A DNA stretch of 64,000 bases from Bacillus sp. FJAT-28004 (GCF_001280845.1 NZ_LGHP01000001.1:863905-927904); one strand, 5' to 3'. Shown: positions 25,430-34,733, counted from the first letter of the stretch. Notes: generated from the letters alone by a model not told the origin. Numbers and translations are program-made.

Positions 25430-27277
25430 ATGTTAAACCAACTGACATTTCGGCAGCTCAAGAATGCTTTGGAGGAGACGCAGCATCAGTCACAAACACT
25501 CTTTGCGGAAGCAAGCTCCCCCGAACGCTGGAAACGAATGAGGGAAGCTGCCCATTATTCTTCATTTTGGGAGAAGTTGAAGGAACAAGCGGCACAATTA
25601 ATGGAAAATCCGGTTAGTCCGCCTCTTTTCTCCGAATTTACTTTATTTGGTGATACGGGTGACAGGAATATTTATCAGAAGAAGCGAGATCAATTATATT
25701 CCGGGCTTCATATATTCGGCATGCTCAACATGATTGAAGAAAAACCGGAATGGAGGACCGGACTAAACAATGCCATTTGGAACGTATGTAACGAATATAC
25801 CTGGGTACTGCCAGCGCATGTAGGGCTATATCATAATGAATATCCGAACGGAATCTGGGATCAGCCGCTCCCCCCTCGTGAAACCGTGGACCTTGTGGCT
25901 GCTATAACCGCATTTACCCTTGCGGAAATTGTCCATTTGCAGGGAGATAAGCTTCACCCATGGGTGGTCGATCGCGTGAAAGAGGAAATAGATCGGCGCA
26001 TTTTCCAAGTTTATTTCCATAGCCCCCTTCCGCAAAACTGGGAGTTGAAAACCAATAATTGGCCTGCGGTCTGTTCAGCTAGTATTGGAGCTGCAGCGAT
26101 TTATTTGATTAAGGACAGTGAAAAGCTTGCGGGTATGCTATGGCGTGTTCTGGGTGTATTTCGTAATTACTTTTCGGGCTTTGATGAGCAAGGGGCGACA
26201 CCGGAGGGGCCGGCATACTGGCAGTATGGATTCTCTCATTTTGTATATTTCGCTGAATTGTTAAAGGAACGTACACTGGGACGAATCTCGCTCCTCGAAG
26301 ACGAGAAGGTAAAAAACATTTCGCTTTTCCCTCAAATGTGTATTCTATCTGGTGGAAAAGTAATCAATTTCTCGGATTCATCGGATGAAGTGCATTTTAA
26401 TACAGGGCTCATTCATCGTTTGCAAGACTATGTACCTTCTCTAAGGCTCCCTTCAGAGGCTTACCGTATGAATATGCAACCAATTAGTTGGCTGGATACA
26501 GCAAGACTCATCCTTTGGACACCGGATCAGCTGGTTTCCGAAGAAAATGCTGAAGGGATTCAAGAGCAATTGTTCACCGGGAATCAGTGGGTGATCTCTA
26601 AAGTCAGCCATCCGAAAGGGCGGATGTATGCATTCGCAGCCAAAGGCGGACATAATGAAGAACCTCACAACCATAATGATCTGGGTCATTTTATTTTACA
26701 TGTCGATGGTGAGAATGTACTGGCGGACATCGGTATCGGCGTCTACACCAAACAGTATTTTCAACCTCAATATCGGTACGAGATGATAAACGCAAGTTCT
26801 CATGGACATTCTGTCCCCATCGTAGATGGTTGCAGACAAGGATTTGGAAGAAACTATCACTCGGATATACTATACAGCCAAATATCTGAAGATGAAGTTC
26901 AAGTTATCATAGATTTAACGAAAGCCTATGATTGTGTTTCATTACAACGTCTTACCCGTAAATTTGTATGGAGCCGCTCGAGGAACGAAATCCCTCAGTT
27001 AGTGATCTCAGATAAGGCGACCTTTTCTAAAGCGCCCACATCCTTTCAAGAAGTGTTCATAAGCAGTGTGTTACCTCAGGAAACAGCTTCTGGTCGAATA
27101 CAGATGAAATCTGTGACGTTGAACTACAATCCGGAGGAGTGGAATGTTGATGTTGAGGCCGTGCGGGCAGATTCATATACGCAAGTAAGTCATCCATTTT
27201 ATCGTGTGTTACTGAACTGCAAAAATCCGAAGACGGAGCTAGCATCTGAATATCGTTTCGAAATCATTGAAAAGTGA
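25430..27277 (+). CDS. Heparinase II/III-family polysaccharide lyase, cytoplasmic
   Basis: A 615-residue protein without a signal peptide. Residues to about 330 form an (alpha/alpha)n toroid (NNWPAVCSASIGAAAIYL, then ATPEGPAYWQYGFSHFVY). The second half is the beta-sheet heparinase II/III-like domain, with GGHNEEPHNHNDLGHFIL and NASSHGHSVPIVDG, whose His residues supply metal-binding or catalytic positions. Such lyases cleave uronate-containing oligosaccharides by beta-elimination and leave 4,5-unsaturated uronates, the substrate of the GH88 encoded two genes further on. Ribosome site GGGAGG. It is last in the importer operon and ends in a strong terminator. The precise PL family (12, 15, 21 or another) cannot be set by eye. 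Confidence 0.85.
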   Translation: MLNQLTFRQLKNALEETQHQSQTLFAEASSPERWKRMREAAHYSSFWEKLKEQAAQLMENPVSPPLFSEFTLFGDTGDRNIYQKKRDQLYSGLHIFGMLNMIEEKPEWRTGLNNAIWNVCNEYTWVLPAHVGLYHNEYPNGIWDQPLPPRETVDLVAAITAFTLAEIVHLQGDKLHPWVVDRVKEEIDRRIFQVYFHSPLPQNWELKTNNWPAVCSASIGAAAIYLIKDSEKLAGMLWRVLGVFRNYFSGFDEQGATPEGPAYWQYGFSHFVYFAELLKERTLGRISLLEDEKVKNISLFPQMCILSGGKVINFSDSSDEVHFNTGLIHRLQDYVPSLRLPSEAYRMNMQPISWLDTARLILWTPDQLVSEENAEGIQEQLFTGNQWVISKVSHPKGRMYAFAAKGGHNEEPHNHNDLGHFILHVDGENVLADIGIGVYTKQYFQPQYRYEMINASSHGHSVPIVDGCRQGFGRNYHSDILYSQISEDEVQVIIDLTKAYDCVSLQRLTRKFVWSRSRNEIPQLVISDKATFSKAPTSFQEVFISSVLPQETASGRIQMKSVTLNYNPEEWNVDVEAVRADSYTQVSHPFYRVLLNCKNPKTELASEYRFEIIEK

Positions 27278-27290
27278 ATGATAGCCGCAG

Positions 27291-27327
27291 CCAGATACGA
27301 GTCATACGACTTGTATCTGGTTTTTTT
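27291..27327 (+). terminator. Intrinsic terminator of the importer/lyase operon
   Basis: A 13-bp stem CCAGATACGAGTC / GACTTGTATCTGG (one G-T pair), 4-nt loop, seven T. It stands 30 bp before the conserved element copy 3. Confidence 0.92.
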
Positions 27328-27357
27328 CGTATTAAGCGATTCATCCATGTAAAAACA

Positions 27358-27441
27358 CAGTGTATTCCGCATTGTATGGGGGAAAAGTAGAGTGTTTTTT
27401 AATTATTACAGTAGTAATATGTGGAAAATTTACGTGATAAT
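27358..27441 (+). promoter_or_regulatory. Conserved 84-bp upstream element, copy 3
   Basis: Gap-free match to the other copies; the most diverged in the segment just before ACGTGATAAT (GATAAT 27436-27441). The oxidoreductase start follows 50 bp downstream. It should drive the long catabolic operon. Confidence 0.82.
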
Positions 27442-27490
27442 ATAGGTATTCAAAATGATTACCATAAAGTGAAAGGGTGTTAGAGACTCA

Positions 27491-28468
27491 ATGGAAAATC
27501 GACCACTCCGAGTGTTTTGCATTGGCTTGCAGGAACACTGGCTTTCGCACTGGGTTTCTCGTCCTGATGTGCAGATTGTAGGAGCAGCAGATATTTATCA
27601 TGAGGTAGACTCTCCATTTGCTTATTTGCCACAGTTTGAAGATATCCCTAATGCTTTAAAGTTACTTCGGCCTGATCTCGTGACGATGGTGACTCCGCCA
27701 AACCAGAAAACGTGTTTGGATACGATTAAAATGGTTCTGGATAGCGGTTACGATGTGTTTCTTGAAAAATTTAGGCCTCGTTCTTGGGAAGACGGATCGA
27801 TACTGTCGTCTCTCTGCCGCAGTACCGGTAGACAGGTTGCTATTGGAGAGTCCTATAGATTCGATCAGATTGTAGAAAGAGCCAAAAAGGAAATTAATAG
27901 CGGTAGATTGGGTAAGCTTGGGTTGATCGAATGGAGCTGTCGCCGGCCTAATATCGAGGCGCCATGGATGAACGATTATGAGCATGTCATGCTAGAGGAT
28001 TTAACTTATCATCATCTCGGTGTGATCCATTACCTGATCGGTGCAGAGTGCTTCAATCAGGTATATGCAACCTCGGTTCTTCCTGCTTGGTCGAAGGAGA
28101 AATCCCCATCGGTGGTATGTCTGATTACACAGAGTAATGAGGGCTTACAGTTATACTACTATGCTTCATGGGCTGCTCATGGTGCGGTTACTTCTTGGCT
28201 CGGTGATTTTAAAATCGATGGCTCGGAGGGTACACTGCAGCTTCGTGATGGTACGCTAAGATTTATAAATAAAGAAGGGGAAGAGGAAATTCTTTCACCT
28301 TGCGATTCGTATGGCTATGAATTACGTGCAGCTGTCGTTAACGAATATATAGAAGCCTTACAAAATGGACGGAAGTCGAGTTTGAATATCCTTGCTTTTC
28401 AGCCGGTGATTCGGATGATTCAAGCAGCTTTGGAATCCGTGAAAACGGGGAAGCCAGTTGACATTTGA
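27491..28468 (+). CDS. Gfo/Idh/MocA-family oxidoreductase
   Basis: A 325-residue cytoplasmic NAD(P)-dependent dehydrogenase, likely acting on a sugar or sugar acid. The Rossmann part is somewhat atypical: the N-terminal stretch PLRVFCIGLQEHW replaces the usual GxGxxG, and VFLEKFRPR stands where EKP is normal. The C-terminal alpha/beta domain contains EDLTYHHLGVIHYLIG with the characteristic catalytic-region His pair, and FKIDGSEGTLQLRDG. It is first gene of the long operon, 50 bp after the conserved element. The ribosome site AAAGGGTG is distant but acceptable. The weak dinucleotide motif leaves exact cofactor use open. Confidence 0.85.
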   Translation: MENRPLRVFCIGLQEHWLSHWVSRPDVQIVGAADIYHEVDSPFAYLPQFEDIPNALKLLRPDLVTMVTPPNQKTCLDTIKMVLDSGYDVFLEKFRPRSWEDGSILSSLCRSTGRQVAIGESYRFDQIVERAKKEINSGRLGKLGLIEWSCRRPNIEAPWMNDYEHVMLEDLTYHHLGVIHYLIGAECFNQVYATSVLPAWSKEKSPSVVCLITQSNEGLQLYYYASWAAHGAVTSWLGDFKIDGSEGTLQLRDGTLRFINKEGEEEILSPCDSYGYELRAAVVNEYIEALQNGRKSSLNILAFQPVIRMIQAALESVKTGKPVDI

Positions 28469-28502
28469 TTTTTGTACTTTATAGAAAGGAGCATGAGCAA
28501 CG

Positions 28503-29405
28503 ATGGAATACGCCATTTTAGGGAAAACAGGCTTTAGGGTTTCGCGGATCGGTCTCGGTGGTGCTCCGCTCGGCGGTGATTTTGGCGAGACAACGGATGA
28601 AGACGTGACTCGTGTTATTGATGCAGCTCTGGATGTAGGTATCAACTTTATCGATACAGCTCCTTTGTATGGCCGGGGAGCAAGTGAGCGGAGAATTGGG
28701 CAGGCGTTGAAGGGAAAACGAGACCAAGTGATCTTGGCAACGAAGGCAGTTATGCGAGGAGACCCTTACACCTATGCAAATACGATGAAGTCGGTAGAAG
28801 AGAGCTTACATAGACTTCAAACGGATTATATTGATCTTATTCAATTGCATGAGTTGGAACAAACAACGTATGAACAGGCAATGAACGAGACGCTGCCTGC
28901 TTTTCTTAAGCTAAAGGAACAGGGAAAAGTTCGTGCGATAGGTGTGAATGCGGGTAAGCTTGAGCTGCTGCTGCCTTTCATCAAAGAGGATTTGGTGGAT
29001 ACCATTCAGACTTACGCTAAATATACTTTGATTGATTACACGGCTAAGGACGAGCTGCTGCCGATTGCCAAGGAAAAGAATATCGGTGTCATTCATGGCA
29101 GCCCTCTGGCGATGGGGATATTAGCAGATCAGCCGGCGCCCTTCTTGCTGCCTAATACAGCTTTGCTGGAAGAAGCGAAGAGAAGAATGGAGCAGCTGCA
29201 ATTTTTGCGTAAAAGTGATCCGAAAGGCTTGGTCGAGCCAGCATTACGTTTCTCCTTAACATGTCCCGACATTGCGGTTACGTTAATGGGGACGACTTCG
29301 ATCCGCTCCTTGCATTTGAATGCGAGTTATTGCGATGGGATAGGACTCTCACCTGAAGAGATAGAGAAGCTATATACGTTGTTCTCGGGGCAACGATTAT
29401 TTTAA
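28503..29405 (+). CDS. Aldo/keto reductase
   Basis: A 300-residue (beta/alpha)8 NAD(P)-dependent oxidoreductase. The catalytic tetrad is visible: D51 and Y56 in IDTAPLYGRG, K81 in LATKAV and H115 in IQLHEL. The N-terminus MEYAILGKTGFRVSRIGLGG is typical of the group that includes L-fucose/L-galactose dehydrogenases and related sugar dehydrogenases. That would fit oxidation or reduction of a released deoxy-sugar, but the specificity is inferred only from context. Ribosome site AAAGGAG. It is 34 bp after the previous gene in the same operon. Confidence 0.9.
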   Translation: MEYAILGKTGFRVSRIGLGGAPLGGDFGETTDEDVTRVIDAALDVGINFIDTAPLYGRGASERRIGQALKGKRDQVILATKAVMRGDPYTYANTMKSVEESLHRLQTDYIDLIQLHELEQTTYEQAMNETLPAFLKLKEQGKVRAIGVNAGKLELLLPFIKEDLVDTIQTYAKYTLIDYTAKDELLPIAKEKNIGVIHGSPLAMGILADQPAPFLLPNTALLEEAKRRMEQLQFLRKSDPKGLVEPALRFSLTCPDIAVTLMGTTSIRSLHLNASYCDGIGLSPEEIEKLYTLFSGQRLF

Positions 29406-29429
29406 CAGAATGAAGTGGAGGATTTAGAA

Positions 29430-30548
29430 ATGGAAACTGGCTTAAGCGAACCATGGGTTGAGGAAGCATGGGGTAAGGTTGTTGCCAAAGTAGAAAGAAC
29501 GAGCAAGCGGATTGGAGCCACTTTCCCTTATGCCTCTATAAACGGCAAGTATAATGCAGAATCAGCGGTTTGGTGGACATCGGGATTCTGGCCAGGACTG
29601 CTCTGGCTAATCTACAGAGAGAATGGGAACAAGGAATTACTAAACATCGCCGTATCCTGTGAAGATCAAATGGATGAACCTCTGTTAGGATACGAGAAGC
29701 TGCATCATGATGTAGGCTTTATGTGGAGCTTGACTTCTGTAGCTCAATACAAGCTTGTTGGTACGGATATGTCAAAACGGCGAGGACTGATGGCAGCGAG
29801 TCATCTGGCAGGACGTTACAATGCCAATGGGCATTTTATAAGGGCATGGAACGGGGAGAGTCAACAAGGCTGGGCCATTATCGATTGCCTCTTCAATTTG
29901 CCGTTGCTTTATTGGGCAAGTGAAACAGCGGGCGATCCACGTTTCCGTCATATCGCTGTATCTTATGCGGATACGGTTCTGCGCGAATTTATTCGCCCAG
30001 ACGGTTCTTCTCATCATATTGTATGTTTTGATCCTGAGACTGGGGAAAGAATCGAGGCGAGAGGGGGGCAGGGATACTCGCCGGATTCGGCATGGTCACG
30101 CGGTACGTCATGGGCCTTGTATGGGATGGCACTTAGCTACCGCTATACCGGTCATGTCAGATATTTGGATGCGGCAAAGCGTGTTGCCCACTTCTTCTTA
30201 GCGAATATGCCTACGGATCGTGCGCCATATTGGGATTTTCGTGCGCCGAATGAGGAAGAGAAGGCGTATGATACCTCTGCGGCTGCCTGCGCGGCAAGCG
30301 GACTGCTTGAGATCAGCCGCTTCGTCTCTGAGCATGAAGCGCAATTATATACAGAAGCAGCGAAGCGTATTTTACGCATGTTAATGGAGCAATATGCCTC
30401 ATGGGGTGAAGATGAGGAAGGGATTTTAACGATGGCTACAGCGAATTTTCCGAAGAGATCCTTTGTGAATGTTCCGATCATTTATGGAGATTACTTCTTT
30501 GCTGAGGCTCTTACTAAGCTGCGCGGGCGTACGGAGTTGTTCTGGTAA
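29430..30548 (+). CDS. GH88 unsaturated glucuronyl hydrolase
   Basis: A 372-residue cytoplasmic (alpha/alpha)6 enzyme that hydrates and opens 4,5-unsaturated uronic acid at the non-reducing end of oligosaccharides made by polysaccharide lyases. The two catalytic Asp residues appear at D94 (HHDVGFMWSL) and D152 (AIIDCLFNLP), matching D88 and D149 of the Bacillus sp. GL1 enzyme. The string SPDSAWSRGTSWALYGMALS is diagnostic. The start is ATG 29430 with GTGGAGG ahead; the GTG at 29415 lies inside that ribosome site. Its stop codon overlaps the next start (TAATG), so translation is coupled. It is the strongest indicator that the locus handles lyase products. Confidence 0.93.
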   Translation: METGLSEPWVEEAWGKVVAKVERTSKRIGATFPYASINGKYNAESAVWWTSGFWPGLLWLIYRENGNKELLNIAVSCEDQMDEPLLGYEKLHHDVGFMWSLTSVAQYKLVGTDMSKRRGLMAASHLAGRYNANGHFIRAWNGESQQGWAIIDCLFNLPLLYWASETAGDPRFRHIAVSYADTVLREFIRPDGSSHHIVCFDPETGERIEARGGQGYSPDSAWSRGTSWALYGMALSYRYTGHVRYLDAAKRVAHFFLANMPTDRAPYWDFRAPNEEEKAYDTSAAACAASGLLEISRFVSEHEAQLYTEAAKRILRMLMEQYASWGEDEEGILTMATANFPKRSFVNVPIIYGDYFFAEALTKLRGRTELFW

Positions 30549-31195
30549 TGAAAAGAAACCTGTTTTACGCACAATTGCGAAAAGATGCTATAGATGAGTT
30601 TCGTTCTGCTATTGAACGTGAAGGAGACTCGTTGAGGATTCAATTAGAATCAGTGGGAGTGCTGACCTTTTCACTTTTCATCAGTGAATGCCGCTTAGGT
30701 GTGTATTTGGAATCATTGGACGACGAGTATGAGTGGGATTGGCCGGCTTGGTATCGGATGTGGCTGGAGAGATGGCCGTGTGAAAATGAACCCCGTTATT
30801 CTATACCAATGCTGGACATTTTCCACGACGGAATGCCGACGGACCCTGCTTCCTGGCGAGGAAATCGACATGTGGATAAGAGGATCGGCTCGTTTGCAAG
30901 GTTAAACCCGAACATGGCGGCAAGCTATGTGTTTTACCATTTTCAAAAACAGGAAGAAATGCCTGAGAGCTTCAACAAAACATATATCATCGGGGCGCAT
31001 GGCCCTTTACTTTTCTCCTACTATGAAAGGCCTTCAAGCTTGAGTGAAACGAAGAAAAAGGGAATCCTTTCGACGAATAATTCACCTGCGCCTTCCGATT
31101 GGCATACTGTCATGCAGCCTCATTTTAAGCCGTGGAAGCATGGGGGGGATCAGCAAGAATACTGGCAGCAAGCAGAATTAATTTATGGATTTTAA
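30548..31195 (+). CDS. L-rhamnose-mutarotase-like (RhaM-like) dimeric alpha/beta barrel protein, putative
   Basis: A 215-residue protein. Its first 110 residues resemble the RhaM fold: RKDAIDEFRSAIEREG followed by VGVLTFSLFIS and LGVYLESLDD, then WYRMWLERWP and PMLDIFHDGMPTDP, which recalls the conserved His/Trp-rich C-terminal region of sugar mutarotases. The remaining 100 residues look like an extra or second, weaker half (ASYVFYHFQKQEEM, IIGAHGPLLFSYYER). If correct, it would interconvert anomers of a deoxy-sugar freed by the operon. The start overlaps the GH88 stop by one base, so the two are made together. The assignment is by pattern only. Confidence 0.5.
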   Translation: MKRNLFYAQLRKDAIDEFRSAIEREGDSLRIQLESVGVLTFSLFISECRLGVYLESLDDEYEWDWPAWYRMWLERWPCENEPRYSIPMLDIFHDGMPTDPASWRGNRHVDKRIGSFARLNPNMAASYVFYHFQKQEEMPESFNKTYIIGAHGPLLFSYYERPSSLSETKKKGILSTNNSPAPSDWHTVMQPHFKPWKHGGDQQEYWQQAELIYGF

Positions 31196-31210
31196 AGGAG
31201 GAAGACGTCA

Positions 31211-32638
31211 ATGAAACCGAATGTAAGCGCTCTGGGGAATTGGCTGATGTCTTGGGTACAAAAGGACGGTGCTATTCACGGTTTTCATAATCATTCGGTG
31301 TGGGGCTCTAATCCGTACAGATGGGCTGACTTTACAAGCGGACACAGCACATGGGCCAGTCCGTTGATGGCGGCTTTTAGCCGAATTGCCGCCGAGCAGT
31401 GGAATCCAATGCTTGAAGAACAAGTGATGCAAATGATTCATTTTCAAACCACGCGGTTTCAGGAAGATGGGCAATACAAGCACATTGGTTTTCAGGTTGG
31501 TGAGATGCTAAATCAGGGCTTAATTCATAATATGATGCCGAACGTCGCTTTGGGGCTCACGGCGATAAACGGCCGCTCATGGTTACCTGCGGAAGCATTG
31601 GAAAGCATTCGGAGAGCTATATTGCACAATATGAATGCATGTGATGCCATTTATCCATTCAAAAAAACGAGGTGTATTAGCAATCAGGAGTACTGTCGTC
31701 TGTGGGGGAAGCTGCTTTTTCAATCGGCATTTCCGGATTCACCGTGGCCTTGTGACATACAATCTGAGTTGGACTTTATGATTGAGCATTTTCATATAAG
31801 CGGAATTCCTGATCAGGACTGTGAAGCCACTTACCGATATTTGGGGGATTCAACGGTTATTGAGCCTGCCGAATATTATGGATTGATGATAGCTCCATTA
31901 GTGCTCGCTTACGAATGTTTTGGAGATGCCAAATATCTGAATCACGCCGGCGCTCTATGCAGGCACGTTGTTCGCTGTGCTTGGAGAGATCATCGGGAGC
32001 AGAAACGATTTCATCGCATGTGGTTGCCGAGCGGAACCGAGTGGAGAAAGATGAACGGTCCAATGCTTATCGCCGGAATGGGGATGTCGCTATATGGCAT
32101 AGAGCGCTACCTCGAGCATAAGAATGATGAGGAATTGGCTCTTTTTTTGCAAGAATGTGATGAGACCTATGCTTATTATCAAACACCAAGAGGTTATTTT
32201 GCTTCGGCAACCGGCTGGCAGAACGAAGCTGATGTTGCCCCCAGCTCGGCTTGGCACACTCATGATTTTTATTATCTGCTGAACCGTCATGGATTTGAAG
32301 AAAATATGGCCGATCGACTTATGAAGCCTTATCGCTCTATATCTGTCTTGCTTGGAGATCAATGCATGTGGGTGGAAGACGGCGAACACTGGGCGATCAA
32401 TGATTATTATTGGCAAGATGTCCACAAGCTGATTGGCCGTAAGGACGAAGCAATCTTTGGTCGCGATGTCGGTTGGGTGGGTGGAGAACGTGCTCTTCCG
32501 AAGCATTTTTTGTTCCCGAACCAGCCTGTATTTGTGAAAACGGATGAAGGCATTTATTTAAAAGCAGATCCTAAGGGGAGTGAAGAGATTGACGTGAGCA
32601 ACATCGCTGCTTTGCCTTATTTAGGCTTGTGGGAATGA
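31211..32638 (+). CDS. Unrecognised probable (alpha/alpha)6 carbohydrate-active protein
   Basis: A 475-residue cytoplasmic protein with no signal peptide. It is rich in Trp, His, Tyr and acidic residues and is arranged as successive helices (FTSGHSTWASPLMAAFSRIA, YYGLMIAPLVLAYECFG, MGMSLYGIERYLEHKNDEEL), which suggests an alpha/alpha barrel. Candidate active-site strings are SSAWHTHDFYY and INDYYWQDVHK. I cannot match it to a named family. The ribosome site GGAGGAAG and the 15-bp gap from the previous gene make it part of the GH88 operon, so a role in oligosaccharide breakdown is inferred from position and composition. Confidence 0.75.
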   Translation: MKPNVSALGNWLMSWVQKDGAIHGFHNHSVWGSNPYRWADFTSGHSTWASPLMAAFSRIAAEQWNPMLEEQVMQMIHFQTTRFQEDGQYKHIGFQVGEMLNQGLIHNMMPNVALGLTAINGRSWLPAEALESIRRAILHNMNACDAIYPFKKTRCISNQEYCRLWGKLLFQSAFPDSPWPCDIQSELDFMIEHFHISGIPDQDCEATYRYLGDSTVIEPAEYYGLMIAPLVLAYECFGDAKYLNHAGALCRHVVRCAWRDHREQKRFHRMWLPSGTEWRKMNGPMLIAGMGMSLYGIERYLEHKNDEELALFLQECDETYAYYQTPRGYFASATGWQNEADVAPSSAWHTHDFYYLLNRHGFEENMADRLMKPYRSISVLLGDQCMWVEDGEHWAINDYYWQDVHKLIGRKDEAIFGRDVGWVGGERALPKHFLFPNQPVFVKTDEGIYLKADPKGSEEIDVSNIAALPYLGLWE

Positions 32639-32703
32639 GGAATATCAAGTCAAGGAGGAAACAATTTCATCCTTGCCATTTCTAGAAACAAGGAGTGTAA
32701 ACC

Positions 32704-34635
32704 ATGAATATGGGTGAAATCCGCCAATCGATTCCACAAATTTCGGCTGTCCGTCACGTGGTTCCGCCACAGTGGGCATTAACGGAGCGTCTATTAATCG
32801 ATCAATTGAATCAGGCGGCTTTAGAATTTGTCGCGCGCTACACGCAAGCAGATGGAACCTTAATATGGCGTCAGGATTGGCCGGGTATGGACGGGTCGGA
32901 CGATCCATATGAAGGTTTTATGAATCTAGCTCTTTTATATATGCTGGGCGGAAGCAGCGAGCTGCACGAGCTAGCACGTAAAATCTGGGAGGGCATTACT
33001 TGGCAGTGGACGGAATACGGCCAAATTCACCGGGAGTTTGATGCTTACTATGACTGGATGCATCACGGGGAAGGGTATTTGTATGTTTATTTCCTTGGAC
33101 TCGCAGGTCCTGTAACGTTGAAGGATCGTCAGCGAGCTGTACGCTTCGCAGGGATGTACATAGGAGAGGACAAAGAGGCTCTTAATTATGATGCTGAGCA
33201 CAAGCTGATCCGTTCGCCGATTACGGGCAGCCGGGGGCCGCAATTTGAGCTGACTGCAGAGGATTGGAGCACCCACAGAGGTATTTTAGATGATTATTTG
33301 GCGCCTTATGAGGACATACCTGGCGTGGATTTTGCAAGCGGTAAATGTCCCTGGTCGAACGATGAGGTGTATGCGCATATCATCCGAATGATGAATGAAC
33401 GCATGACCCGCGGGGATGTGCCGCTTAATCTCAATGCAACGGGTCTTGTGACCAACGCTTTTCTTCACACCGGCGACGCGAAGTATCGAAGCTGGGTACT
33501 GGATTATTTATCAGTCTGGGAGGAGAGAACGCAGCAAAATGGCGGGATTATTCCGGATAATGTAGGCCTATCCGGCGAAATCGGACAATACAACGACGGC
33601 AAATGGTGGGGCGGTTATTACGGCTGGCGTTGGCCTCATGGGTTCATGACGATCATTGAACCACTAACGAATGCCTGCATGAACGCTGTGCTTCTCACTG
33701 GGGATATGCGCAAGCTCGATTTAGCCCGCAATCAGCTGGATCAGAACTGGGCGCTGCGTAAGGAGCAAGAAGGTCAATGGGTTGTCCCGTATAAATATTT
33801 TGATACAGGGTGGACTGATTATCGCAAAGCCACACCGCAGTACCCTGTGTATTTGTGGACGATGTCGATGGCTGATGAAGATTTGGAACGAATTGAACGT
33901 ATTCCGAGAGATCATGATTGGAATGAGGTTATTGTTCCGAAGTTATCTGGCACAGACAAAAAAACCGGAAGAAATACCAAGCATTATATTGGCAACACAC
34001 AGCCGTGGTTCCAATATATCAGGGGCATGAATCCGGATTATCCGCAACAGATATTAGATGCAAATTGCAGATTGGTAACTCAGCAGCTAATGAAAATGCG
34101 TTCAGACACCGGTGACCCTCGTAATTGGACGAATCAATATAGTGAGGATGATTTCTCAAGCATTCACGCATGGCAGGAAATGTGTCCGGTTTATATGGAA
34201 AGTCTCGTTCAGTTGACCTTAGGCGGTCCAATGCATATTTCTCATGGGGGATTACAACATGCCAGGGTTCGTTATTATGATGCTGAAGCTAAACGACCGG
34301 GACTTCCGGAGTCTGTTGCTGCGCTGGTAAAGGAACTCTCAGCTCATACCGTCACTATAGAACTAGTGAATATAAGTTTGTTTGAAAAACGTTCGATCAT
34401 CATCCAAGCAGGTACATTTGGCGAGCACGAGTTCAAGGAAGTTCATTTGTTGAACGAGGAAGGATCTACTATAGAGGACAGCCCAGTTAACAATAAATGG
34501 CTGCTAGTCAATCTTCCGGCAGGCACTGGAGCAACACTGCAATTAAACATGGACCGGTATGTGAATCCACCTTCCTATGATATGCCGTGGTCAGATAGTG
34601 ATAAGAACATTTTGCTCGAAGGTAGAAAGCTTTAG
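32704..34635 (+). CDS. Unrecognised large cytoplasmic enzyme, probable alpha/alpha-barrel glycan-active
   Basis: A 643-residue protein without a signal peptide. Features include WRQDWPGMDGSDDPYEGFMN near 55-75, a cluster YDWMHHGEGYLYVYF near 118-132, GGYYGWRWPHGFMTI near 300 and a C-terminal beta-rich part from about 545. Helical repeats alternate with aromatic/acidic motifs as in (alpha/alpha)6 hydrolases or lyases. I know similar proteins only as uncharacterised members of carbohydrate loci and cannot name a family. The ribosome site is AAGGAGTG. It is operonic, 65 bp after the previous gene. Work on uronate-rich oligosaccharides is inferred from context only. Confidence 0.75.
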   Translation: MNMGEIRQSIPQISAVRHVVPPQWALTERLLIDQLNQAALEFVARYTQADGTLIWRQDWPGMDGSDDPYEGFMNLALLYMLGGSSELHELARKIWEGITWQWTEYGQIHREFDAYYDWMHHGEGYLYVYFLGLAGPVTLKDRQRAVRFAGMYIGEDKEALNYDAEHKLIRSPITGSRGPQFELTAEDWSTHRGILDDYLAPYEDIPGVDFASGKCPWSNDEVYAHIIRMMNERMTRGDVPLNLNATGLVTNAFLHTGDAKYRSWVLDYLSVWEERTQQNGGIIPDNVGLSGEIGQYNDGKWWGGYYGWRWPHGFMTIIEPLTNACMNAVLLTGDMRKLDLARNQLDQNWALRKEQEGQWVVPYKYFDTGWTDYRKATPQYPVYLWTMSMADEDLERIERIPRDHDWNEVIVPKLSGTDKKTGRNTKHYIGNTQPWFQYIRGMNPDYPQQILDANCRLVTQQLMKMRSDTGDPRNWTNQYSEDDFSSIHAWQEMCPVYMESLVQLTLGGPMHISHGGLQHARVRYYDAEAKRPGLPESVAALVKELSAHTVTIELVNISLFEKRSIIIQAGTFGEHEFKEVHLLNEEGSTIEDSPVNNKWLLVNLPAGTGATLQLNMDRYVNPPSYDMPWSDSDKNILLEGRKL

Positions 34636-34701
34636 TACCCCAGAGTACACTTCGCAGCAGATGCAATCAGCTTCATATCTATGTAATAACAGCCTAAACA
34701 A

Positions 34702-34733
34702 ATGGGAGGAAATGTATGTACATTTCCTCCCAT
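34702..34733 (+). other. Perfect intercistronic hairpin masking an alternative start
   Basis: Two 15-nt arms (34702-34716 and 34719-34733) are exactly complementary with only two bases between. The left arm contains the GGAGG that would serve an ATG at 34716. The true ribosome site (TGGAGGA, 34753-34759) lies beyond the hairpin. No T-run follows, so it may be a processing or stability structure rather than a terminator. Confidence 0.75.
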
